Source: SOKP01 sp048887165 (GTDB lineage: Archaea; Asgardarchaeota; Lokiarchaeia; Sigyniarchaeales; SOKP01). From it: 19,390 nucleotides of DNA. Numbering within the stretch: position 1 is the stretch's first letter; each line of letters starts with the position of its first letter. The notes below the pieces were generated by a model. The model saw only the letters and a list, made by a program, of their open reading frames with translations, was not told the origin of the DNA and did no database searches. This document shows positions 1 through 5,416 of the stretch, in pieces. The DNA lies in NCBI GenBank assembly GCA_048887165.1, contig JBHLJZ010000071.1, forward strand, positions 1-19,390. The letters are read 5' to 3'. Position numbers and translations under genes: made by a program.

Positions 1-384
1 ATATTCATCTGTAAAGGTAGACCATTTACAATAATTATTATTGTAAACCATCCATAGAATCCAATGTTTATAAATACCGCTTTCAAGTATTACTTTTGGT
101 GGATAATTATATTTTATCTGTTCTCCCTCGGTTTGAGATAAATTATAAAATCTTTTTTTACCATCATCAGTTATTTGATAATGAGCTCTCTTTATTTTTT
201 TGATTAAACCTTCTTTCTCTAATGCACCCAAATAATTCGATAGAGTAGATTTATTAATTACCTCTTTCAAATCAGCCCACGTACAAACTTCATTATTACT
301 TAATATCCAAAGTGTAATTAATTCATAATTTGGTCTATTAAACTCAGGATCTAGGATCTCACTTGGGGGATAATTACAAGGCAT
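1..384 (-). CDS. Partial tandem winged-helix regulator, paralogue of the 826-aa TPR protein
   Basis: The N-terminal 128 codons of a minus-strand gene cut by the window start; its ATG is at 384-382. The translation begins MPCNYPPSEILDP and stays open to base 1. It aligns over its whole visible length with the N-terminus of the protein at 2094-4574. Both have two successive copies of a unit starting NYPP, followed by a tryptophan-rich helix and an N-N-x-x-C-x-W motif (here NNEVCTW, then NNNYCKW), with a serine/threonine-rich recognition-helix-like stretch and a basic wing (KRAHYQITDDG) in the first copy. This suggests two winged-helix DNA-binding domains. Whether it continues into a TPR array cannot be seen. 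It is divergent from the small-gene operon beginning at 533, and the palindromic element lies between them, so control of that promoter is a reasonable inference. No catalytic residues are recognised. Confidence 0.85.
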   Translation of the reverse strand, partial: MPCNYPPSEILDPEFNRPNYELITLWILSNNEVCTWADLKEVINKSTLSNYLGALEKEGLIKKIKRAHYQITDDGKKRFYNLSQTEGEQIKYNYPPKVILESGIYKHWILWMVYNNNYCKWSTFTDEY

Positions 385-408
385 ATTATAATATAATAAT
401 TTTCTAAT

Positions 409-420
409 CTATTTATAGTT
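409..420 (-). promoter_or_regulatory. TATA box of the partial regulator gene
   Basis: On the minus strand the sequence reads AACTATAAATAG, centred about 30 bases upstream of the ATG at 384. That spacing would give a leaderless or almost leaderless transcript, as is common in archaea. It lies about 20 bp from the palindrome at 439-460, so a protein bound there could affect both directions. Confidence 0.45.
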
Positions 421-438
421 AATGATCCAGAACTAATA

Positions 439-480
439 CAGAACTCCAAATAGAGTTCTGGAAAGAGAACTATATATGGA
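439..480 (+). promoter_or_regulatory. Palindromic operator plus TATA box, copy 1
   Basis: Bases 439-460 form a perfect 8-bp inverted repeat with a 6-bp spacer, CAGAACTC-N6-GAGTTCTG. It is followed by an A-rich stretch and the TATA element CTATATATGGA (470-480). The 42-bp unit aligns without gaps to the units at 4658-4699 (29 of 42 identical) and 4977-5018, including the fixed distance between palindrome and TATA box. It drives the genes starting at 533, leaving a leader of about 30 bases. A palindrome ending about 10 bp upstream of TATA could serve as an activator site or as a repressor site blocking TBP/TFB; the sequence does not decide this. Confidence 0.7.
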
Positions 481-532
481 TAACTGATCTAATTAAAATT
501 AACAAAAAAATAAAAATTGGAGTGATAAAGAA

Positions 533-754
533 ATGATAATTGAAGAAGTTTTAGAGAAACCAGATGAGGAAGTACAAGAAATCTATGCCCAAAAGCCTAA
601 AGTAAAAAGAAAACTAAAAGAACGATTATTAAAGTTTTTCATAAAGGATGAAACTGTCTTGTTTTTAATGAGCTTAGGAGCTGGTGTTCTAATTATTATA
701 CTTTTTTGGTTATTTGGAGACAACATTCCCATTGGTTGGACTCTATTCTCATAA
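533..754 (+). CDS. Small single-pass membrane protein (73 aa)
   Basis: I do not recognise this protein. The N-terminal 20 residues are acidic, residues 21-38 are strongly basic (KPKVKRKLKERLLKFF), and residues about 41-62 form one hydrophobic segment (VLFLMSLGAGVLIIILFWLF) followed by a short polar tail ending TLFS. The positive charge before the segment suggests the N-terminus faces the cytoplasm. The start is set by a Shine-Dalgarno sequence GGAGTGAT at 519-526. The 14 bases GTGATAAAGAAATG around this start recur exactly at the next gene, so the two initiation regions are related. It is the first gene downstream of the palindromic promoter at 439-480 and is probably cotranscribed with the genes at 790, 1200, 1464 and 1868. 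It may tether the other small proteins to the membrane, but nothing visible proves that. Confidence 0.75.
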   Translation: MIIEEVLEKPDEEVQEIYAQKPKVKRKLKERLLKFFIKDETVLFLMSLGAGVLIIILFWLFGDNIPIGWTLFS

Positions 755-789
755 ATTATTAACTAAAACAACAATGAGGTGATAAAGAA

Positions 790-1044
790 ATGGAAAAAGC
801 TATAGAAAAAAAGGTGATGCATGTATATGAGGAGGTACCTGAGCAGGAAGAGGCGAGATCGATTAAAATAGAAGGAGTAAAAGAAAAATATGCAAATCAA
901 CTCGATTTAATCTATAAAGTGCCAAAAGATCTACATCTAATAAAAAGCAAAAGAAAACTTAGGAAAGCGCTTAGAAACTGGAAAGAAAGTATTGATTATT
1001 ATTTCCTACATCTTGATGAATTCGATTCGGGATTTAGGGAATAA
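790..1044 (+). CDS. Small charged protein with the shared W-S-YY-L-F-G-R C-terminal motif (84 aa)
   Basis: Unrecognised family. The protein is highly charged, has no membrane segment, and is probably mostly helical. Its C-terminus (NWKESIDYYFLHLDEF followed by DSGFRE) carries the spaced pattern W-x2-S-x2-Y-Y-x-L-x4-F-x2-G-x-R. The same pattern ends the 77-aa protein at 1200 and the 75-aa protein at 5417, always within one or two residues of the stop. The N-terminal half is unlike those two. Initiation is well supported by GAGGTGAT at 776-783, six bases before the ATG. It follows the 73-aa membrane protein gene by 35 bases. The fixed C-terminal position of the motif suggests a docking or recognition tail; this is inference. 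Confidence 0.75.
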   Translation: MEKAIEKKVMHVYEEVPEQEEARSIKIEGVKEKYANQLDLIYKVPKDLHLIKSKRKLRKALRNWKESIDYYFLHLDEFDSGFRE

Positions 1045-1061
1045 AGCAAAGGAGAGAGAAA

Positions 1062-1100
1062 ATGAGGGCATTATCCGAGGAGAGCTTAGTTATAGCTTAA
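1062..1100 (+). CDS. Possible 12-codon leader-type ORF
   Basis: ATG at 1062 follows a purine-rich GGAGAGAG (1051-1058) at good spacing and encodes MRALSEESLVIA before a TAA. It starts 17 bases after the stop of the 84-aa gene, and its 3' half lies inside the left arm of the hairpin at 1077-1126. Ribosomes on this ORF would therefore keep the hairpin open. It could be a chance ORF; only the ribosome-binding site and its position argue for it. Confidence 0.25.
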   Translation: MRALSEESLVIA

Positions 1101-1126
1101 CAAGCTATGACATTCAGGCTCTCCTC
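1077..1126 (+). other. Strong 50-nt nested hairpin or cruciform
   Basis: The outer stem is a perfect 9-bp pairing of GAGGAGAGC (1077-1085) with GCTCTCCTC (1118-1126). After a small asymmetric internal loop, an inner 10-bp stem pairs GTTATAGCTT (1089-1098) with AAGCTATGAC (1102-1111), with one G-U pair and the 3-base loop AAC. Such a GC-containing structure stands out in this AT-rich background. It lies between the 84-aa and 77-aa genes, and a T-rich run (about 1137-1160) follows. It could be a partial terminator, an RNA-processing or attenuation element, or a small structured RNA. I cannot assign it to a known family. Confidence 0.7.
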
Positions 1127-1199
1127 ACATAACAATATTTATTTTTTTTATATTTTATTAAACCAAAAAAAAAGAAAATAATAAGAGGGGTGAATAATC

Positions 1200-1433
1200 C
1201 TGACAGAAAGTAAAGAAATAATAATAACTGAAATAAAAGAGTTTCTGCATGAAATTTTTACAGAAGGAATTAAGCAGGAATCAAAAGAAATTTTAAAGGA
1301 AATTGAAAATTTAAAAGAGGATTTAGAAAGAGATTCAAAGGAAAAAAGTCGTTCAATGAAAAGATGGAAAGCTTCCTTGAATTATTATTATTTAAACCCA
1401 GAAAAGTTTAAAATTGGATTAAGAAATTTATAA
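1200..1433 (+). CDS. Small helical protein with shared C-terminal motif, apparent CTG start (77 aa)
   Basis: The reading frame has an in-frame stop at 1191-1193 and no ATG, GTG or TTG near its 5' end. CTG at 1200 lies six bases after a strong Shine-Dalgarno GAGGGGTGA (1185-1193). It aligns with the TTG start of the 75-aa gene at 5417, where both proteins read MTES[KQ]EIII. The protein is charged and likely coiled (GIKQESKEILKEIENLKEDL) and ends with RWKASLNYYYLNPEKF plus KIGLRNL, the same tail as the 75-aa protein (RWRNSMGYYSLNPGKF plus NFGLRDL). It is therefore a clear paralogue of that gene, and conservation on both sides of the start supports a real coding region that an ATG/GTG/TTG gene finder would miss or truncate to an internal ATG. 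Function is unknown. Confidence 0.72.
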   Translation: MTESKEIIITEIKEFLHEIFTEGIKQESKEILKEIENLKEDLERDSKEKSRSMKRWKASLNYYYLNPEKFKIGLRNL

Positions 1434-1463
1434 GGATTTTACAAAATTAAAGGTGATATTAAT

Positions 1464-1853
1464 ATGGAACAGGTTCAAAGCATTAATCGAAATCAACTTT
1501 TTAAATCCACTTTTGTGAATTGTGATATTTGTAAGGAGGAAATCAAGTATAGAGCTTTGTTTTATGAATCAGGCATTAATTCTGGAGTTCTTTGTGAATC
1601 ATGCCATAAAAAGTTTCAAGAAAGTGAGATAGAGCTAATGATGAACCTTTTCAATGTTTATGGAGGATATTTTGGTAAATTTAAAAAACTTAAAACTTCA
1701 GTTTACAAAAGATTAAAGGAACAGGGTGAGGGAACTATTGGAAAAGGAGAATTTTCGAATGCTGATAAGATTAATCTAGAATTACTTCATAAAGCGTTAT
1801 TATTTGGTTTTTCACCTAAAGAATTTTTTGAAGGACTAAAAAATATTAATTAA
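1464..1853 (+). CDS. Small zinc-finger protein with two CxxC pairs (129 aa)
   Basis: The protein has C20-x2-C23 and C44-x2-C47 separated by 20 residues, a typical four-cysteine treble-clef or zinc-ribbon arrangement; the second pair is CESCHKKF. The remaining 80 residues are charged and probably helical, ending in FGFSPKEFFEGLKNIN. I recognise no specific family. The fold would suit protein-protein or nucleic-acid binding rather than catalysis. The start is set by AAGGTGAT at 1450-1457. It follows the 77-aa gene by 30 bases and precedes the 57-aa ORF by 14 bases, so it belongs to the operon controlled from 439-480. No C-terminal W-S-YY motif is present. Confidence 0.8.
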   Translation: MEQVQSINRNQLFKSTFVNCDICKEEIKYRALFYESGINSGVLCESCHKKFQESEIELMMNLFNVYGGYFGKFKKLKTSVYKRLKEQGEGTIGKGEFSNADKINLELLHKALLFGFSPKEFFEGLKNIN

Positions 1854-1867
1854 GGAGGGAAGAGAAA

Positions 1868-2041
1868 ATGCAAATTATAGAAGAAGAAAGAAAAGATGAA
1901 TTAAACCATCTAAAAAACAATAAAAGTAATAACGGAGTAGAGCATAATTCAAAAAGATCTATAATCAATATATCAACATACTCTTATGGAAGTAATGGTC
2001 GACGGTGGTTTTATCTATCGAAATTGAATCACAATGAATAG
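1868..2041 (+). CDS. Small ORF with Shine-Dalgarno, unknown (57 aa)
   Basis: ATG at 1868 follows GGAGGG (1855-1860) at normal spacing, 14 bases after the stop of the zinc-finger gene. The product starts MQIIEEERKDELNHL, is polar and asparagine-rich, and ends with an aromatic/basic stretch (STYSYGSNGRRWFYLSKL) and a short tail. No family is recognised. The terminal RRWFYL is loosely reminiscent of the W/aromatic tails of its neighbours but does not fit the pattern. Position at the end of the operon with a clear ribosome-binding site and a downstream T-tract supports expression; the short length keeps confidence moderate. Confidence 0.5.
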   Translation: MQIIEEERKDELNHLKNNKSNNGVEHNSKRSIINISTYSYGSNGRRWFYLSKLNHNE

Positions 2042-2043
2042 AG

Positions 2044-2080
2044 ATTTTTTTTTATTTTTTTTTAATTAAAAAATTTTTTA
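2044..2080. terminator. T-tract terminator region between convergent genes
   Basis: Two runs of nine T (2045-2053 and 2055-2063) directly follow the last small gene. AATTAAAAAATTTTTT downstream supplies T runs for the opposite strand. Archaeal RNA polymerase commonly terminates at T-tracts without a hairpin. The convergent regulator gene ends 14 bases further on at 2094. Confidence 0.6.
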
Positions 2081-2093
2081 TTAATTATCCTTA

Positions 2094-4574
2094 TTATTCT
2101 TTGAGTTCTTCTAACTCACTAATAAATAGGTCTGCTATATTTAACCACTTATTTTTTATATCATAATCACAATAGCATTTATTTGTTAAATCTCTTCCTT
2201 TCTTAAGATTTTCTTCTGCTTCTTCAAAATTTCCAAGTTCTTTGTAGCAAATTCCTAATTTAATATATGTTTGAAATGTAAACCACTCATATGGTTCTAA
2301 TTCTATTGCTTTCTGAAATTCTTCAATAGCTTCATTGTATTCTTGGAAATTCATAAGCATTTCTCCATAAGTATCATGGAACATAGCTTTATTTGGCTCC
2401 TTTTCTATTAACTTTTTAATAGTATCTATGGCTTCCTCTTTCCTATTTAAATATTGCAAAAAATATACTTTAGTATTAAGAATATCTGACTTGTCGGGAT
2501 ATTTTCTCTCTAGTTCATGAATTAACTTTAATCCTGCTTCAAGGTTTCTCATATTTTTATAAACATAAGCTTTCTTGATTTTAAGGTATTGTTCACTTTC
2601 GGGAAATAACTTTAATAAATCATCTAATAAATTTAGAAGTTCACTATATCGGTTTGAATAGATTAAAATATTAATTTTTGAGTCATAAATATCAAATTTA
2701 TTCGGATTTAGCTTAATTGCTTTATTTATTGCCTCAATTGCCTTATCAAATTTATTAGAGCCTAATAATATAGTGCTTTTTAATTGAAAGTATCGTGACT
2801 TATTTGGAGCATTAGGATCTAATGATATTGCTTTATCTATATCACCCAATACTGAATTGATCTCCGATTTTTCTGGTTTTAAATTATAAATCAAATTGTA
2901 ACCTTCTACTAATCCTTTAGTTACATAAGATATCGGATGTTCGGGAAAATTTTTAAATACAATATCAACAATATCACTAGCTTTCTTAATATCACCTAGC
3001 GTCATATATGATAATGAAATTAATAGAAAAATTGGCGCAGTTTGCGGTTCATCCTTAAAATTCTGAGAAAAATTGATTTCTTTATTTATGAGATTAATTA
3101 CTTGGTTATTTTTTTCTAAGAAGCATAGAATTAACGATTTTAAAATTACAATACCCAAATCCTTTTGACCTGATTTAATTGCAGATTCAACTACTTTTAA
3201 GGCTTTAAGGTATTCATTATTGGCAATTAGACGTTTTGCTTTATTATATGGTGTTGTATATTCAGATTTATAATAAGATTCTAATATTTCTAATATCATG
3301 GGATCGATGTAATAGAAAACCTCACATTCTTCAATAAATTGAGGTTTCTGGGTTCCTATAGTATAATTTTGAACTTCACGCCAGATAATTCCTTCGATTT
3401 TGTCGAAAGTATCGACTAGCTTTCTTTCAGCTTCAATTTTATAAGCTAAATAATTAATGTACTCTGGTAAAAATTCTCTTAAAGCTTCTTTCAAGTCTTT
3501 ATGGAATAAAATCTCGCAAATTTCTTCTAATATATCATTAACTGTAGAGCTCATATCAGCCATTCGAGAGAATAGCTTATTTAAGTAAGTAAATTTTGTA
3601 ATATAGTCTTCTGTTATTGCTCGGAGTATCATCTCTAATTTTTCATCAGATTGAAAAAAGTAATGTTTGTCTGGTTTTACAACTAATTCATAAAACTTTA
3701 TAGGATAGATCTCTTTCTCTATAATTCTGCGTATATTAAATTGAAGATCTAATTCATCAATTTCATATTTTTTAGAAAATTTTTCTGATGAAATATAATC
3801 TGGATATCTCTCTGGATGATTCATTGAAAGAAAAAGAATTACTTTCCAAAAATCTTCTTCTTGATCCAATGATCCTTCTAAAATCTCATAAGGCAATTTT
3901 AACACATTATTTAGAAACTTAAATTGAATATCAGTATTTTTAACATTGTATCGTTCGAAAAATGGAAGTATATCCTTAGTAATATCTTCAATACGTTTAG
4001 TCTCTTCTTCTAAAATAGTTTGTCTATCTAAATCGTACTTTTGAAGCATCCTCGAATATTCTAACTTACCTGATTGAGTAATTATATACTTTTTATCGTC
4101 TTTATCAACAAAACCATTTTCAATCAAATCTTTCATATTTTTCGATAAAGAAGATTGATTTATCCTAACAGGGGAACGTTCATCTATAAAGTCGGACCAC
4201 TTACATGAATAATTATTGTAGACCATCCATAAAATCCAATCATCATAATTCCTTCTCCGTAATATGATCTTTGGTGGATAATTTAATTTTCTTTTTTTTT
4301 CCTTTACACTTGATAATTCATAAAACTTATTCTCACCCTTCGCTGTAATCCGATAATGTCCTTTAGAAAAATTATCTATAAATTCCCTTCTTTTAAGTGC
4401 ATCAAGATGTCTACCCAAAGTTGATGTAGGAATCATAAGTGGCTCTTGAGTAAAATCAGACCATTGGCAAACATCATTGTTTTTTAACATCCAAAGAATA
4501 AGATGATCATAATTTTTTTTTTCATAAGCAGGTGGATTTATGATTTCTTCAGGGGGATAGTTTATTTCACTCAT
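2094..4574 (-). CDS. Tandem winged-helix and TPR regulator (826 aa)
   Basis: Residues 1-90 and 97-178 are two copies of one winged-helix-like unit, each starting NYPP (5-8 and 98-101), with NYDHLILWM/NYDDWILWM, then C36-x-W38 and C124-x-W126 inside N-N-x-x-C-x-W-S-D-F, a putative recognition helix and a hydrophobic wing (HYRITAKG and KYIITQSG). Residues about 180-430 are charged and helical with no family I know. From about 440 to 815 there are TPR-like repeats with the usual A and P spacing (for example EYNEAIEEFQKAIELEP). I infer a cytoplasmic transcription regulator with a ligand- or partner-binding TPR superhelix. It is divergent from the palindromic elements at 4639-4699, and the truncated gene at 1-384 is a paralogue in the same arrangement. 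No catalytic motif is visible; a TPR scaffold without regulation remains possible. Confidence 0.85.
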   Translation of the reverse strand: MSEINYPPEEIINPPAYEKKNYDHLILWMLKNNDVCQWSDFTQEPLMIPTSTLGRHLDALKRREFIDNFSKGHYRITAKGENKFYELSSVKEKKRKLNYPPKIILRRRNYDDWILWMVYNNYSCKWSDFIDERSPVRINQSSLSKNMKDLIENGFVDKDDKKYIITQSGKLEYSRMLQKYDLDRQTILEEETKRIEDITKDILPFFERYNVKNTDIQFKFLNNVLKLPYEILEGSLDQEEDFWKVILFLSMNHPERYPDYISSEKFSKKYEIDELDLQFNIRRIIEKEIYPIKFYELVVKPDKHYFFQSDEKLEMILRAITEDYITKFTYLNKLFSRMADMSSTVNDILEEICEILFHKDLKEALREFLPEYINYLAYKIEAERKLVDTFDKIEGIIWREVQNYTIGTQKPQFIEECEVFYYIDPMILEILESYYKSEYTTPYNKAKRLIANNEYLKALKVVESAIKSGQKDLGIVILKSLILCFLEKNNQVINLINKEINFSQNFKDEPQTAPIFLLISLSYMTLGDIKKASDIVDIVFKNFPEHPISYVTKGLVEGYNLIYNLKPEKSEINSVLGDIDKAISLDPNAPNKSRYFQLKSTILLGSNKFDKAIEAINKAIKLNPNKFDIYDSKINILIYSNRYSELLNLLDDLLKLFPESEQYLKIKKAYVYKNMRNLEAGLKLIHELERKYPDKSDILNTKVYFLQYLNRKEEAIDTIKKLIEKEPNKAMFHDTYGEMLMNFQEYNEAIEEFQKAIELEPYEWFTFQTYIKLGICYKELGNFEEAEENLKKGRDLTNKCYCDYDIKNKWLNIADLFISELEELKE

Positions 4575-4598
4575 GAAAATACTTATTGTTCTTTATTC

Positions 4599-4610
4599 TT
4601 TATATAATAA
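4599..4610 (-). promoter_or_regulatory. TATA box of the 826-aa regulator
   Basis: The minus strand reads TTATTATATAAA here, centred about 30 bases upstream of the ATG at 4574 and implying a leaderless or nearly leaderless mRNA. It lies about 30 bp from the operator at 4639-4660, so the regulator may control its own gene. Confidence 0.5.
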
Positions 4611-4638
4611 TTCACCACTTTTTTTAAAATTTTTTTTG

Positions 4639-4699
4639 TAGAACTCCCATGATAGTCTGGTACCCCCATGAAAGTACTGTAATAAAAACTATATATGGA
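4639..4699 (+). promoter_or_regulatory. Tandem operators plus TATA box, copy 2
   Basis: Two 22-bp sites, 4639-4660 and 4658-4679, overlap by 3 bp and repeat with a 19-bp period; both contain the core ACTCCCATGA or ACCCCCATGA. The second is followed by AAAAACTATATATGGA (4684-4699). The unit 4658-4699 matches 37 of 42 bases with 4977-5018 and 29 of 42 with 439-480, without gaps. It lies between the divergent regulator (start 4574) and the short ORF at 4747. A 19-bp period is nearly two helical turns, so two protein dimers could bind the same face. Confidence 0.7.
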
Positions 4700-4746
4700 A
4701 TTTTATCATAATAAAAATTAAGAAAAACCAAAAAAAAGTGAAAAAA

Positions 4747-4821
4747 ATGAAAAGAAAAGAAAGCAGAAAAATTATAATAATTGAACACGCGGGATATAAT
4801 CCTGTTTACCCTAGATATTAA
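4747..4821 (+). CDS. 24-aa ORF, possible truncated relative of the MTES-type small proteins
   Basis: The ORF encodes MKRKESRKIIIIEHAG followed by YNPVYPRY. Its N-terminal ESRKIIIIE resembles ESQEIIIID of the 75-aa protein at 5417 and ESKEIIITE of the 77-aa protein, and the DNA matches as well. The shared coiled middle and the W-S-YY tail are missing. The start lies about 50 bases after the TATA box at 4690-4696, in the same position as the first gene of copy 1, but its Shine-Dalgarno is weak (AAAGTGA). It may be a decayed member, a genuine short peptide, or chance. The region 4822-4957 that follows is AT-rich with nothing I can identify. Confidence 0.35.
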   Translation: MKRKESRKIIIIEHAGYNPVYPRY

Positions 4822-4957
4822 ATAATTTTTTTTTCTAATTTTTATTTTTGAAAATTCTTTACCTTTTTAATCTTCGACTATTAAACTATGTAAAATTATA
4901 TTTTGATGATAGATTTGCTCATTTTTCTTATCAATCTTTTATTTTAGGATAAAAATT

Positions 4958-5018
4958 CACAAATCCCATAAACTTTTGGCACTCCCATGAAAGTATTGTA
5001 ATAAAAACTTTATCTGGA
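4958..5018 (+). promoter_or_regulatory. Tandem operators plus TATA box, copy 3
   Basis: A degenerate 22-bp site at 4958-4979 (core AAATCCCATAAA, 15 of 22 bases equal to 4639-4660) overlaps by 3 bp a better site at 4977-4998 (core ACTCCCATGAAAGT). This is the same 19-bp period as copy 2. AAAAACTTTATCTGGA (5003-5018) follows at the conserved distance. It serves the 82-aa gene at 5088, leaving a leader of about 45 bases with a strong Shine-Dalgarno. Confidence 0.68.
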
Positions 5019-5087
5019 AGTATATTTTATATATAATTTAGAGAAAAAAAAAATTTTTTTCAGAATATAATATGGAGGTGATTTCTA

Positions 5088-5336
5088 ATGGAAGAAGTAT
5101 TGGTAAAAAAAGCATTCCTGAATGACGACAGGGAATTAATTATTGTTTTAGGAAAACTCCCGGTTGAAGTACAAGAACCTGAAGATATCAAAGTTGAAAT
5201 CGACGAGAAACCACTTAAAAAGGGTTTATTGAAACTTATGAAAAAGAGTCAATATAATCCACGATATTTACAAGAGCTAAAATCTGTAGATGAGCTTCGA
5301 AGACAGGTTAACTTTAGAAATCATGGGGTTTTCTAA
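5088..5336 (+). CDS. Small charged protein of unknown function (82 aa)
   Basis: No family is recognised. The N-terminal half looks like beta strands (KKAFLNDDRELIIVLGKLPVEV), the middle is acidic, and the C-terminal half is basic and helical (KKGLLKLMKKSQYNPRYLQE) ending FRNHGVF. There is no membrane segment and no cysteine. The start is fixed by a near-perfect Shine-Dalgarno GGAGGTGAT (5074-5082), five bases before the ATG. It is the first gene after palindromic promoter copy 3 and is followed 80 bases later by the 75-aa gene, with a T-run in between (5339-5349) that may cause partial termination. By position it corresponds to the genes of the first module, though its sequence differs from them. 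Confidence 0.72.
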   Translation: MEEVLVKKAFLNDDRELIIVLGKLPVEVQEPEDIKVEIDEKPLKKGLLKLMKKSQYNPRYLQELKSVDELRRQVNFRNHGVF

Positions 5337-5416
5337 AATTTTTTTTTTCATTTTATGGTTATTTCGATAATAAAATTAAACATTTAATTAAAAAAAAAAG
5401 GAGGTGGTGGTTAAAA

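Noticed and set aside
1077..1126. Hairpin as a tRNA or known riboswitch
   Set aside because: There is no cloverleaf, T-loop or recognisable riboswitch core; it is one nested stem.
4639..5018. Repeats at 4639-4699 and 4958-5018 as a CRISPR-like or transposon-derived repeat
   Set aside because: The copies are tied to TATA boxes and gene starts, the spacing between them is irregular, and no transposase, target duplication or Cas gene is present.
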